DNA of 64,000 nucleotides from Paragyromitra xinjiangensis (Eukaryota; Ascomycota; Pezizomycetes; Pezizales; Discinaceae). The stretch is from positions 1,674,001-1,738,000 of the forward strand of contig JBCAMK010000006.1 of NCBI GenBank assembly GCA_038503065.1, given 5' to 3'. Numbering within the stretch: position 1 is the stretch's first letter; every line of letters starts with the position of its first letter. The position numbers and the translations under genes are program-made. Below the pieces are notes generated by a model. The model worked only from the letters and a program-made list of their open reading frames with translations, searched no databases and was not told the origin of the DNA. Positions 1-11,549 of this stretch are shown one piece after another.

Positions 1-676
1 GACCTTGGCGGACTGGTTGGGGTTGACCTTCTTTCCGTCCTTGTTGTACCGGATCCTTGGGGGAGGGGCACGGTTACGGCGACCTTCTCGGGAACGAACA
101 CTAGATTGATGAGTTAGGGGGAGGTGGGGTTTCGGGGGAGGTGGAGTACGAACCGAACGATCTTTCCGTGGATAGCGCAGGAAACGCAGTATTGCAGCTT
201 CAGGTACATCTTGGGGACGGTGTACTCCTGGAAGACGGAGGCATCGGAGATATCACCTGCGGGGGGATTCATGTTAATATAACCCAAGGTAACCTCTTCC
301 TTAAATATCCAAATCCACTTCATCCCCATCTTCCCTCAAACCAACAACACCACACCATCCTCTTGACCTAACCGAGCTAAAAGACAGGGAGGCGCAACAT
401 ACGAATGGCAGCAGACTCAACCATGTTACGGATGGTAAATCTCTTGATGGCCTTGTCCTTGGGGGTACATCTGGAGCAGTTGGAGCAACGGATGGGCTTA
501 ACGTGGCCACGACCCTTCTTGTTACGTCCGCTGTTTGAACACAAACATCAGCATCCAGGTTCTTCCCCGACACATCCAACCCAATCCCCCCTCTCTTCCT
601 TCTCCCCGTAGAAAAAAAACGCGTTGGCTCAAAAGCAGTTGGAGGGGTCGTACTTGGAAGCTCTCTTCTTGACCAT
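1..676 (-). CDS. RPS26: 40S ribosomal protein eS26 (partial, 3' end outside window)
   Basis: Small-subunit ribosomal protein near the mRNA exit site. Four exons on the minus strand: 676-654, 530-403, 256-154 and 100-1. The first exon encodes MVKKRAS and the split codon restores N before [12 protein letters not shown]. Visible family marks are the zinc-binding pairs CSNC and CVSC, the block [21 protein letters not shown], read across an intron, and the stretch [20 protein letters not shown]. The last exon gives [15 protein letters not shown] and runs off the window at SAKV, so the C-terminus and stop are missing. Introns are 123, 146 and 53 nt with GT-AG ends; several introns in a ribosomal protein gene is typical of filamentous fungi. 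Family assignment is near certain; exact splice sites come from reading-frame continuity. Confidence 0.95.
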
Positions 677-1272
677 GATTGCGGTTTTTGGTGGGGGGTT
701 TTTTTGTCGGGTTTTCTGTGGGGTTCTGTGTCAGCACTTTTGGAGGGTTTGGCGAACGGGGGATTGGACGTACGAGAGGGTTTGGTCGTGGGCTGTTGGC
801 GTGGGTGATTGTCGTCGTGGTGTTGGTAGTAGCGTTTACTGGTTCTCCAATAACTTTTGGCAGGGGAGCTCGGTGTTCGCTTGTTGTGTGGTGGGGATGT
901 GACGGTGGGCCAGGGTTGGAGCCCTAGTCATGTGATATTAAGGATGAATAAAACTCTAGGGTCTGCCTTGTGTTCTTCAGAATTGAGGAAAGCTTCAGCT
1001 AGATGATATTATCTCACGCGCAATTAATAAAATATTGCTTTTATTTGTAGAGTAGGGTCTAAAAGAGCCGAGTCGAGAAGGTGGAGCAGATACTGGTGAC
1101 GAAACGTACACACCCAGCGCACACCATATCCCGACAGCCCCACCATGAAGCTTGAACTTTTGGCCTTGGCAAGCCCACAGTCAATTTCTCCCCCCACCTC
1201 ACTATCAAAAAATCCACTACAAACCCGCATCTCCAGGCTCGCGAAACCCCTATTCACCAACAAATCGCAATC
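677..1272. promoter_or_regulatory. Divergent intergenic region between RPS26 and eIF3m
   Basis: About 600 bp between the RPS26 start codon (minus strand) and the eIF3m start codon (plus strand). It must hold both promoters and 5' leaders. No convincing TATA box or known operator was recognised. Short open frames here are not supported by conservation. Confidence 0.4.
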
Positions 1273-2859
1273 ATGGATAAGCCAATAAACACCCTCATGG
1301 TCGAGGGGTCGTTCGACGGTAAGTTCCGTTTTATCGATTTCTTTGGCAGAGTGGAAAAAACTAATGGCGGTGGTGGGATAGACCAGATCCTCGAGATGGC
1401 TCAGTATATCGATACACGTAGGGGCGCTGAGGGATTAGTAGCGGAGCTGGAGCCGCTCGTGGTAAAGGCGAAGGCGGAGGCAGAGACGTCGAAGAAGATC
1501 GCGGATGCTAGCGGGTCGTTCCTAGAGAAGGAGGAGAAGGAAGAGGCGTTGAAGAAGATTGTGGATGCTAGCGGGTCGCTGTCTTCTTCGCCGGAAAAAG
1601 GTACAGTGTTTCTTAAATCCCGTGTGTTAGGTTCTTGATATTGATATTGGGGATTATAGAGTATATCCCGGCGTATAACCTCTTGATCCACCTCGTCCGT
1701 AATTCCTCAGAGCTCCCGTCGCTCCTGCCGACGATCCTTCAGAATCTGTCTACGCCGCCTCCTACGTCACCACATAATGGACCGGCGTTGTCGGTTCATG
1801 CGTTGTCGACGATTTTCAATGTTCTCCCGGCGAATAGTCCGCTACGGTACCCAGTTCTGCGGACAACACTGAAGCTTGTTGCTGATTATGGGATGTATGA
1901 GACGTTGGCACCGCAGTTGAAGAATGTGGAGAAGTGGGTTGGTGAGTGGGAGAGTTCGGTGGAGGAGATTAGGGAGTTGTATTTGGTGATTGCAGGTATT
2001 GCGGAGAAGTCGGGGGATAAAGAGTATGTTCCCCCCCCCTCTCCCTCTTTTGGATGTTGGTGATGAGGTGGGGTTTTGGCTAATTATGGGATAGTCAGTT
2101 TTATCAATTCCTGTTCAAGGCGCTTCAGACTATTCCACCCCAGGAAGCTGATAGTGCTCAGGCTCGTGAGCTTTCGCTTCGTCTGGTTAAGGCTGCTATC
2201 AATATCCCGTCGCGTCTTGAGTTTGATGATTTGATTGCTCTTGATGCTGTGCAGAAGTTGGGTGCGAGTGATCCTGAGGCGTATGCTCTCCTGGAGGTGT
2301 TCATTGGTGGCGATCTTGAGGATTACGAAGAGTTCAACGACGAGCATGATGGATGGGTTGACGACAATGGTTTGTTTCTTCTAGCCTCTCATCGTTGATT
2401 TTACGATTTGGTTTTATTCTAATACTAACGAAAACTATAGGAATTGATCACCCCACCGCCTTCCGTAAAATCCGCCTCCTCACCCTCGCCTCCCTCGCTT
2501 CTTCTGCCTCCAACCGCGAGCTCCCCTACAACGTGATCGCCCGTCGCCTCCACATCCCCAGCGAAGAAGTCGAGCTCTGGGTCATCGACGTGATCCGCGC
2601 CGGCCTCGTCGAAGGGAAACTCTCACAACTCAACCAGACCTTCCTCATCCACCGATCCACCTACCGGTCTTTCGGAAAGCAAGAATGGGAGGAAGTTGGT
2701 GCCAGACTCGAAACGTGGAAGCTGAGTCTGAGGAATATTTTGGAAACTGTAAGGAGTGCCAGGGAGTCGGTTGTTGATCAGCATGGGAAGGAGACTGCTG
2801 CTGCTGAAGGTGCGGTTGGGAGGATTAATGGTGGGCGGTCGTTGGAGGTTGAGGGTTAG
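1273..2859 (+). CDS. Eukaryotic translation initiation factor 3 subunit M (PCI domain)
   Basis: Subunit of the eIF3 complex that assembles the 43S pre-initiation complex in the cytoplasm. Five exons: 1273-1318, 1382-1600, 1660-2023, 2095-2369 and 2441-2859, giving 440 residues, the usual length. The N-terminus reads MDKPINTLMVEGSF, then MAQYIDTRRG. Exon 3 holds EYIPAYNLLIHLV and the block LKNVEKWVGEWE. Exon 4 reads KALQTIPPQEADSAQARE and NDEHDGWVD. Exon 5 has the C-terminal PCI/winged-helix signature ELWVIDVIRAGLVEGKLSQL followed by NQTFLIHRSTYRSFG. The phases of all four introns join cleanly; the last has a textbook branch site (TACTAAC at 2423-2429). The 63-nt first intron is stop-free, so read-through would insert 21 residues; splicing is preferred because it restores family spacing before EMAQYID. 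Confidence 0.95.
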
Positions 2860-3476
2860 GATGGAAGTAATCTGGATGGGGGGTTCTTGTCTTTTTTACG
2901 ATTTGGACGGGGTGGTTAGGGTTTCTTTTTTTCTTTCTTTCTCTCTGTTTTCATGAGGCCATGATGGGTAACACAAAATTTAAACGGGCTGAGGGCATTC
3001 TTTAACAAAAGTTAAATGGCTTTGTGAAATAGATATCCATTGTTGTTCTGGGAGATGGAGGTACCGTTGAGCGTGACTGTAAGGAAGAAGAGAAGGGTGT
3101 TGAATTGGTACTTGGTCAGGGGAACCTGCTGCAGGACTAAACTGATGTCACAACACCGGATATGCCAAACGGATAGGATGGTTTACTTTTGTGACTTGTA
3201 ATCCAAGGCATTCGCAGCATCTCATCTACAATCGTAATGTAAAACATCACCGAGTGATAATTGATGCACAGCGGCTGAAAAGCTTGGCATTAGCCGAAAC
3301 GCATGAATCACGAAGCTTACCCACGTGACGAGCAACCTCATCTCTCAGCCACAGCTCCAAGATATACAGTAAACAGCTATTCCCACCTCAAGTCCGTCTT
3401 CCAAAGTCCTCTTCAGAGTGGGAATACCCTTAGATACAGCTCCAGTTCTATCAGCATCGTTTCCCGCGTAATCGTC
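2860..3476. other. Intergenic region, eIF3m 3' flank and PARG-like gene promoter
   Basis: Contains the eIF3m 3' untranslated region, T-rich just after the stop, and the 5' flank of the next gene. An in-frame ATG at 3303 would extend the next protein by 58 residues. Nothing else recognised. Confidence 0.35.
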
Positions 3477-4915
3477 ATGCCTCCAGCTCCCAAACGACCT
3501 GCAGAAGATACTACCAAGCCCGGATCTGAGAGGAAGAAGCTAGTCCAGACTAAACTCGGCTTTGCCCCCCGGACTCTTCCCTGGTCTACCATTGCTTCAT
3601 CCTCTTTATCCTCAACACCGTCAGCTTCTAATCGCTCGTCCTCATCGTCATCAACACCATCGTCTAGTCGTTATACGTATTCTGCACCATACACAACGCC
3701 GTCATCAAGTCGTTATTTCAGTAACTCATCCTCTCCATCCTCCCAGCGCCGGTCCCCTGCAGGCTGTGGGGGATTATTCAAAAACCGACAATGGGTACGG
3801 GAGGACTCGGGGGGCTCTTCCTCGCTATCAGGCTTATCGCTATCGGATGATGGAGATAAGAGAGGGCTAGATGGACGAGAAGAAACGCCGCGGAAACCAA
3901 AACCATTTGGTGCTAGATACAACGCTGAGCGTGCTGCGGTTGCGAAGGAGACTATGTAATTTACTATTTTTCTTATGTATTGATCCTAGTTGAGTTTTGG
4001 TGGGCTTGGGCTAATGGGTTTAGTGAGCTTATTCCAGAGGTGCTTGAGCAGGTTCCTGAGGGTAAGAAATGGGCGGATTTGTATTGTGATCCGGAAGTGC
4101 GGCTGGATGCGAGTAAATGCCCGGGATACACATTACCGGCTGATGACGAGGATGCTGAGAAGAAGGGCTGTAGGATTAAGGTTGTGAACGGTGATACATT
4201 CGATACCGCAATTGGGATGGGTAAAGTCATTGGCGAAACCAAGGGTGTAGTTGTGCTAAACATGGCGAACGCGCGACATCCTGGAGGTGGATGGCGGAAA
4301 GGTGCTATGGCCCAAGAGGAGGAGCTCTGTTACCGGTGAGGATCCTATGCCACTTGCTTCTAGGACTGAAAGTACTAATTTTTTTCGTTTTTGTGGAATT
4401 GAAGATCAACTCTCTGGCGCACTCTTCATAAATCATTCTACCCCCTTCCTGAAGTCTCCGGTGTCTACTCCCCCTCCGTCATAGTATTCCGCTCCACAGT
4501 CGCCACCGGTCACGTCCTCTACTCCACTGGAAAACCGTTCAACAACCTTTCCGTAATCTCCGTCGCTGCGCTACGTGATCCTCCACTAACAGATATCACA
4601 CCCCCGGACTTTAAACTTGCGGGGGACAAGAATGTCACGTTGGATAAGATCCGGATGATACTTCGGATCGCTGCCCTCGAAGGGCATTCTAGACTCGTAC
4701 TAGGGGCTCTCGGGTGTGGCGCGTTTAATAACCCGAGAGAGAAAGTAGTCGAGTGTTTTTTGCAGGTGTTTAATGAGCCGGAGTTTCGGGGGGGCTGGTG
4801 GAAAGAGGTGGTGTTTGCAGTGATGGATATGGAGAAAGAGGAGAGTATGAGGGGTGTGAAGGGGAATGGGAATTTCGGTGTATTCTGGAGAGGGTTGAAT
4901 GGAGTGAGGGTTTGA
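3477..4915 (+). CDS. Microbial-type poly(ADP-ribose) glycohydrolase domain protein (DUF2263 / TIGR02452 type)
   Basis: Predicted to remove ADP-ribose from modified proteins or related substrates. Three exons: 3477-3955, 4024-4335 and 4405-4915, 433 residues. Residues 1-150 are Ser/Pro/Arg-rich and probably disordered. The catalytic macrodomain follows: ELIPEVLEQVPEGKKWADLY, then VVLNMANARHPGGGWRKGA and the PARG signature GGG-x7-QEE (GGGWRKGAMAQEE). Downstream are VYSPSVIVFRS and HSRLVLGALGCGAFNNP, the conserved C-terminal block. The loop glycines and both catalytic glutamates are present, so activity is plausible. The first intron is set by the in-frame join AT|T that yields ETIELIPEVL. The N-terminal QTKLGF resembles a partial PCNA-interaction motif, but this is only suggestive. 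The start could instead be the in-frame ATG at 3303. Confidence 0.87.
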
Positions 4916-5345
4916 GGAATAGGAGTTTGTTGTGGGGTTAGCGATGGTGTTGGGGGTTTGATGTTTTCGATGTCTTTTGTATGGCCTGGGGCTAGAGGTG
5001 AATATGGGATATTGGCTGTGGTATATTGGGAGCGTTGTTTCTGAGGTTCTTCATGAGTTTAACTTATATTTATATCGGTAGCTTTGGCGTTAGACAAGCT
5101 TCAGGGGTAATTAGTAAAGACATTAAAAATAAGAATCATGTATCGTCACTCGGGAAAAATTACCTAGCAAAGAGACATTAAAGTGAGGGTTGAATTGATG
5201 TATCTAGTCCTTAGGTGATGAGGGAGTATTCTTCGTAACTTGGTCTCCCTATCTTCCTCTATTTGAGCCAAATTATTCAGATATCCTACACTCACCACCA
5301 TTACCTACAGCTACCCCAAAAGCAAGAAACAACCCAAACCCCTCT
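4916..5345. other. Convergent intergenic region
   Basis: 3' flanks of the plus-strand PARG-like gene and the minus-strand HIT gene. AT-rich from about 5050; no gene or repeat recognised. Confidence 0.4.
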
Positions 5346-6094
5346 TCAAAGAGAAGAAAGCAACTTCCTCTCAACTCTACCATCAGCACCCTGCTTCATC
5401 CCTTCTAACTCCATAAAAACATTACTCCGAATCTCCCTCGCAACCGCTGCCCCTTCACCATCATCCAAATCCGTTCGAACACCATCTCCATATTGCGAAA
5501 CTAACCACTGAGCACCTTGTTCTTCAATCAACCGTTTCCGCTCCACATCGCTCGGACGCGGAATAATATGGTAGTGAACATGAGGCACTACTTGCGCCGC
5601 ATGTATGCCTATCAAGCCACAAATTAGCTATCAAATCCCGACACCCGTTTATAGGATACCATAGAGCAACCATTATTCTGAACTACATTAAAATCCGTCA
5701 CCCCAGCCATCTTCATCACCGCCCTCGCAACAACAGGTAACCAGGCGCCAACTCGAGCACTCTCACTCGGTGCCATATCTGTGACTCTTTCTACGTGGTC
5801 CCGGGGACAGACCAGAACATGGCCTCGAGTCAATGGCTGGATGTCTAGGAATGCTAGTACGCTGCTTGTTGAGATGATAATGTGTGCTTGTGGGAATATC
5901 ACAGGGTCGTCGTTAGGTGAAGGTGTTGGGGGTGACAGGGGTGCGCTAGGTGGGAAGGCACGGGCGATGGTACAGAAGGTACATGATTCGATATAGGTGT
6001 GTGTGTTGTTCCCAGGAGGATAGTTTGTTTCTTCTGCTGGTGAATCGGGGATGGGTTTTAGGGGTGTTTCGGGGATGTTGGAGAATTTTGGCAT
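5346..6094 (-). CDS. HIT-domain (histidine triad) nucleotide-binding protein
   Basis: Histidine-triad hydrolase or transferase acting on nucleotide phosphates or phosphoramidates. Two exons on the minus strand: 6094-5671 and 5608-5346, 228 residues, joined across a 62-nt intron that completes the codon for Gly in NNGIHAAQ. The N-terminal part has CTFCTIAR, the short zinc-knuckle-like CxxC seen before many HIT domains. The core reads IFPQAHIIISTSSVLAFLDI, then PLTRGHVLVCPRDHVERV, and ends with VVPHVHYHIIPR, where H-V-H-Y-H is the catalytic triad motif. About 75 residues follow the triad. An in-frame ATG at 6163 would add 23 residues; 6094 is chosen because the extension is low-complexity. The HIT family is certain; the branch (Hnt1-like or other) is not. 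Confidence 0.9.
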
Positions 6095-6543
6095 TTTTAG
6101 CTGGTTGGGAGGGGAATTACGAGACTTAGATATCTGATTGGGATGAATTGTGCTATACTCCACTCAACGTCGTAAGTTTTAATGGCTTTTCGACAATTGT
6201 TCTTCTGTTCCTGTGTTCAATTGAAGCTTTATGATGGAATAGCTTATCGACTGCCGAGGTTGAGTCTAAGCTGCACGTGACATCACGTGACAAGACGGCT
6301 CCATCAAAAGCAATTCGACAATTATCACTTCTATAAAGTTGTCAAGGAGAATATAACCTTAGAATGTGGTATCCGCAATAAATTTCAAGTCCGGGCAAAG
6401 AAAAAAGCACAAGTTATGTAAAAGCGCTTCTGCCTTGCCAGCTCGGCACTCTTGTGCTACCGTACAGCCATGGCGAGCTGTCACCACTAAACTCTCGATC
6501 CTCACATACAATCTGTGTATCCCCATCATACCCTCAAGCCATT
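6095..6543. promoter_or_regulatory. Divergent promoter region
   Basis: Lies between the HIT gene (minus) and the helix-turn-helix gene (plus). A CACGTGACATCACGTGAC stretch at 6273-6290 contains two copies of CACGTGAC, an E-box-like motif of the type bound by fungal bHLH factors. Upstream in-frame ATG codons for the plus-strand gene occur here (6454), so its start is uncertain. Confidence 0.35.
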
Positions 6544-7212
6544 ATGCCTCCTCCAGGTCGCAGCGCGACTACCTCCATGGCCAAACGTGGCCAAATCCTT
6601 GGATACGCCTCATTGACCGGTCCTCGGAGTATGAAGCTTCAAGAAATTGCAGAGCTTACGGGTATCCCGCTGTCAACATGCGCTGGCATTATCAGCAATG
6701 CGAAGACTCGGTCTAAGGAAACGGGTATTCTGGATTTGTGTGCGGATGTGAATCTGGCTCCGAGGCCAACTTGTTCTAAGGGGATGAATAAAGCTCTTAC
6801 TCCTGCTCAGGAGCAGGCGCTGATTGAGCTGGCAACGAAGGATAGACAACATGAGAGGATGAGCTATAAAGCTCTGGCTAAAGAAGGTGGTTCTCTTTCT
6901 TATGGTAGTGGAGGAGGATATAGCTAAGATGAAGATGGTGTAGCGGGCTTGGATATTAGTCCTAGTACAGTTTCGAGGATCTTGGAGACAACGGTGAGAG
7001 AAGGTTGCCGAAGAACTGGGACTTTTAAAATTCGAAAGAAGAAAAGAGTCGTCGAAAGACCTCGCACCGGCGACACTGGAGAGGCTGAAGGAAACCAGCT
7101 CCAAGAACCAGCTACTGCTCCTACACCCGTTGATAATGTTTCTCTACGTGCTGGTGGGGATTTTCCGCCTATTGATAGAGCTTCCCCGCGACCCACTGAC
7201 CTGAAGGACTGA
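6544..7212 (+). CDS. Small protein with tandem helix-turn-helix domains (transposase DNA-binding type)
   Basis: Two exons, 6544-6886 and 6944-7212, 203 residues. The 57-nt intron joins LAKE to GLDISPSTVSRIL through a split Ala codon, restoring a helix-turn-helix. The first helix-turn-helix spans about residues 25-50 (KLQEIAELTGIPLSTCAGII). The second spans about residues 95-130 (ERMSYKALAKE then GLDISPSTVSRIL). This paired arrangement is that of Tc1/pogo-class transposase DNA-binding regions. A basic stretch, IRKKKRVVERPR, follows, then a Pro-rich tail. No DDE/D catalytic domain is encoded downstream, so this is a truncated transposase or a domesticated DNA-binding protein. The clean intron and intact frame lean towards a functional gene, but expression is unknown. 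The start could be the in-frame ATG at 6454. Confidence 0.6.
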
Positions 7213-8287
7213 ATATCATAGCTATGGAGTAGGTGGGAGAAGTAGTTAGTGCTAGTAAGGGAGTTTTTCTAATTTTGGGTTGTCTGATCATCCATGTCAG
7301 TGTAACGTTTGAATTGGTCTGTGCTTTTTCTTGGCTTTTAGTCCCACCACAAGACACGCCTGCTGGAACAAAACCATCTTGTGGCTCGGAAATCCTCCGC
7401 AAATTCCGCAGCCATTATTTTCTACCAGCCAAAAAAATGAAAGAGATGGCTTGTAGGTCTACCCAGGTAACTACTAGAAATTCAACCACAATCTGCGACA
7501 CTGATACTCTCAAGCCTCACAATTACGAGAACATAGTATTTATGCTTTAAGTAGTCTGTAAGTAAACTTTGTGATGGAGTTTACATGTAGTTGTGCGACT
7601 CTTGCCCCTTACTTAGGCACACTTGTAGGTTATCGTTATTTTTTTTTCTTTAGCTACACATACATATATGCAGTACTTAACGTGCCCTCAACTTACTCGA
7701 ACCTAAAATGTTGGCACCAACGCTGATCAGCATCATCGTTAGTACAATTTGCAAAGGGAGGCTCCCTTTATTAATACGAGTGGCTCTGAAACCCCACCGG
7801 GAACGGTGCGAGAATGAATTTTTCCGTGTTCTACTACCCTATTTTAGCTAAGAAATATTAACTCGTCTAGGTGGATGCATCCGAGCGCAAATCTTTCCAA
7901 CTACCTAGAAAAAATGACTTTGAGTTGAAATATAAAGGCTGCCCTATGTGAAAGTCATCGGGATTGGAAGCGTTTCTCGCTCTGGGGAAGGGTTGTTTAC
8001 TGCCCCAAAACCCTTGCCCAAACTTAAATAGTAGGTGTCGAGTCCTAGCAAAAGAAATACCAGTAACCCGAATTATCCCTTCGACATGCCCAGCCCTCTT
8101 CCCATCGTTACAGGTGCGCGAGGGATGGTATATATCCTCATGGCCCTGAGGAAAAACATAGGAGGTGACTGGTGGATTTCACACCATTCATATCCTTGAC
8201 CATCACAATAGATGTTGCTAGTAACGTCATCAATGTCACAATATCGGGGGGTAGTTGATACTTATTTCTACCACATAGTTGCTGGTT
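7213..8287. other. Gene-poor region, no feature recognised
   Basis: Start of a roughly 6-kb stretch without an intact gene. Open frames are short and lack recognisable domains. Confidence 0.4.
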
Positions 8288-8415
8288 AGTCTCGCAATCG
8301 TCGTTCGTTTGCTCTAAATAGGGGGTTTTGGTAGGGGGTTCTGGTTGATTGTAGGGACCAGTCAATCAATGGCGAATATATTGGTTGGTCACGTGGCGAG
8401 TCAGATTGCGAGACT
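8288..8415. mobile_element. MITE-like element, family A copy 1
   Basis: A 128-bp stretch bounded by perfect 12-bp inverted termini, AGTCTCGCAATC at 8288-8299 and GATTGCGAGACT at 8404-8415. Its reverse complement aligns along its whole length with the element at 60123-60239, including an internal CCCTATTTAGAGC block and a CACGTGAC block near one end. Two full-length copies with the same ends identify a small non-autonomous transposable element. No coding capacity. Target-site duplication was not identified. Confidence 0.7.
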
Positions 8416-8939
8416 TTGTACACGTACATAATTGCTTGTACCCTCCGGGGGCTGTAGGATGCAAAAAACCCCAATTTTCGGGGTTGATTTGGTACTTAGG
8501 TTTTTTAAGAAGTCCTATACAATTACTTGTACCTTCGGGGGAAAAAAAACCTCGAGAGCCCCCAGTGGGATTCGGTGGTAATGCGCTACTCGTCTTTACT
8601 ACCTGCCATTCCTTCTCCCTACCTACTCCCTCTTCACTACCTCTGACTCTCCCCGGAGATAATATTACTGCACGGAAATCATGGGATATAGCCACCACCA
8701 AATACCTAGGGAGCACCATCTCCCTCCCCTTCACCACCTCCATCATACGGACTCCTCGCCTACATTAATGCAAAATGTCGGCTGGCTTCAGATGCCCCAG
8801 TACCCAGCCAGACCGAGGTTCTTTGCGCAATCTTGGAACATGCCCTTAAACTTCCTTGGAAGATTGGGATAGCCAGAGAAATCCTTGATGCTCAAGGCTT
8901 CAGTGTTCTAGGTGATTTCTAGATAAATAGTTAGGTTTG

Positions 8940-10260
8940 TTCCCATACCCTACTGTCTATGACTGCTGCCCCCGCCTGATATTGGTGAAGTAGATGATGA
9001 TGACAACGAAGCTGTAAATGATCTGGATCGAACAAAGAAAGCCGGTATACGTCTAGAGACTCCCGAAAGTCTTAGGAATAAGAAACGCAAGGACAGAATG
9101 AAGATTGCCACCACTGCAACAGGTATAATCACTTTCGACCGCTCCTGGAGGGCCAATATTCTTCAGACGACAATGGGCTTCTTTGCATACATTCCGAGGA
9201 CCCAGAGCGGTTAATTTCCGTGCTTAATCGTCGGGATAGCTTGCTCATACGAAACATTGTGTGAAGCACTCCGACACAGTGCGAAAGGCAGTCAATTGGG
9301 TACCCAGACCCGAGCCATTCATGTTGACTTACGATAATTTTGATGCATGCGTCAAAGTGAGACGAAAGATTGCACAACAAAAATATTCTTCCTCATAGTG
9401 CTATGGAGTAAGTTGCGTGTATGGGGCTGGGCACAGACTAATAAATAATTTACTTCTTCCATTTCGCGTACCTAGGTGGGAGGAGGACAACCCCGCCGCT
9501 CTCATGCCTCTTAGATACCAATATAATCGACGACATGACTTCGGCCCTGGAGTTGAGCTCTAGGAGCTACTAACAGATACTCGAGGTGCAGGCACTATCC
9601 TGAGATAGGAATTGCTGCGTGGTTATGGGAGCATTTGATACAGGCGTCTACCGACATCTTCGAGAAACAACTTTCTTCTTACCTATCGGTGCGTTGACAA
9701 GTAATTCCTAGGTTTGGCATATCATCCCCTTTTCTCTTGCTAGTATCGACCTATCTGATGCAAGTACAACCTCTAGATCCCTTTCTAGGCGCTACAGTAG
9801 TTGTTGCTCTAACATTTGTGTAGTTTGGTTCAATTTGTCCCTCGGTGGCCTTATAGATGCAACAATAAGAATATATCCAGAGCTTGCAAACGAAGAGGAA
9901 AATAATTTTGACTTTATCAACGACGACATCAATTTGGTCACTCTAACGACAGACCTCCATTGCTCGTTTCGCAAGTCCAGGTTTGTTATGGATCAACCGT
10001 AAGTCTCACCTCCAAGTTTGCCAATTTTTTCACCTCATGAACACACTGACACCCAATAAGAAACTCTTCACGAGTATTCCCTCAAATACTTCAACGATAT
10101 GCCGACTCAGCAACTTCCATATTTCTGTTCCAATAGCCTTGCAGTTCCACTCTCACAATAATCGTTGGCCCCATGCTCCAGGAGGTTTCTAGCATTCTAT
10201 GCCGTCGTAGGCAAGATCTTTAATACATTCAGACTCACGCAATACGTTGAGGATGCTCTA
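8940..10260 (+). pseudogene. Decayed coding remnant, possibly DUF6589-like
   Basis: Broken reading frames give protein-like pieces in one direction. About 9290-9390 reads AVNWVPRPEPFMLTYDNFD and then CVKVRRKIAQQKY; about 9475-9570 reads a TTPPLSCLLDT-type stretch. The YDNFD...V..R pattern resembles fungal DUF6589 proteins, which are frequent in transposon-rich regions, but this was recalled from pattern memory and not searched. Stops and frame changes interrupt every segment, so it is not a functional gene. It could equally be chance reading frames. Confidence 0.22.
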
Positions 10261-11186
10261 GAAAAGAGGGAAAATATTAGTTGTTTGTCTAAAGATGGAT
10301 CTGCTAATGTAAAACTCTAACAGCTCTTAATGGCCCTCTGACGAAAGTGTATCCCTTACGCTGGTAAAGCTGCCAACTAGTTTGGTGGCTGAGTGCAAGG
10401 TTTCATTTCAGCCCCATATCCGGCTAGCAAACTCCTCAATACAGCAAGATCGTCCGTTTATCTACCTGATCGAGGTTGACATATTTGGCAGCCTCTAAGC
10501 ACCAGCGTAAGGGATAAGAACTTTCCTCCCATTATATTTGAGAGAAAATAAGAGCATCGTTACATCAAGATATTCTTGGCGTTTTGAGATTCTTCCTTGA
10601 TATGGCGCATAAAGTCTTAAGTGTCGACCAATCAAATCTATGGGTAGGGAACGCCACTGTCTTGCCGAGAGTGCCAAAAACCCCACCAAACTCAGTGCTT
10701 TTCTCCTCCTAAAATCTTCAATCTTGATATTTTCACAGCCAGCCCTTCTAAACATATTTCCATCTAAATATGTGTTTCTTATCACTGAAAGTACACTAAT
10801 TAACCTTCAAAATTAAATTATCATGTATGTCTTTTCTTGCGTATATCTCATCACTTACAGAGTATCTCTTGGAACGTTCCATTTCACACTTTTCACAGCC
10901 AAAAGTGAGGTTTTATTCCACAACAACCACTGGGATAAGCTATTGAGATTTATCACTACCACCCTAGACTTGTTAGCTTTTCTTGAGCAATTCTGCCGAG
11001 CATAAGTGTCAGAATATCGGCCCAAAATTCAGTGCGTGCGCCATATCAAAAGTGGGGCTAGTATCCCTTCTGGGTCGATACTGCGTGTGCGTAGACAGTC
11101 GCGCATACGGGTCGGTCACTCACTTCTTTTGCAAAAATGTGATTGGCAAAAGCGGCTTTACTAGTATGGTGAAACGGGAATGATTA
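10261..11186. other. Gene-poor region, no feature recognised
   Basis: AT-rich DNA with only short unconserved open frames. Confidence 0.35.
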
Positions 11187-11401
11187 CCGTTGTATTTGGC
11201 GAGTAATTATAAGCCCATGGGCTTAAAGTAAAGTAGTGAGAAAGAAGGCGTGAGAACAAGCCAATTGGAACCTCAGGGTTGGGGTTACTGCCAGCACTTT
11301 CCTGTTTCAACGAAGTCAATGCTATTTGATTGGCTCTCTCCGCCGCCCTCTCTTTCACCACTTTACTTTAAGCCCATGGGCTTACCCGCCAAATACAACG
11401 G
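11187..11401. mobile_element. Tc1/mariner-type MITE with TA flanks
   Basis: A 215-bp element with long imperfect terminal inverted repeats. The left end starts CCGTTGTATTTGGCG and the right end is its inverse; both arms include the palindrome AAGCCCATGGGCTT and then AAAGTAAAGT. TA dinucleotides flank both ends (11185-11186 and 11402-11403), the duplication expected of Tc1/mariner elements. The arms extend about 45-55 bp with a short gap on the left. No coding capacity. Confidence 0.75.
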
Positions 11402-11549
11402 TAATAGGTGATCAACGGGATATCTTCACGAATTCACGCCATCAGGCTCATAGATCAGGTAGTAGGCTGAGATAGCACTCTCTTGAGCGAATAGAAAGAT
11501 AAAGGTTTCCTCTAAGTATGTCGCCGCCAAGAAAGTGAGTCAAAAAACA

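Noticed and set aside
8385..8768. Plus-strand frame of 127 codons
   Set aside because: It begins inside a MITE and has no recognisable domain; chance frame.
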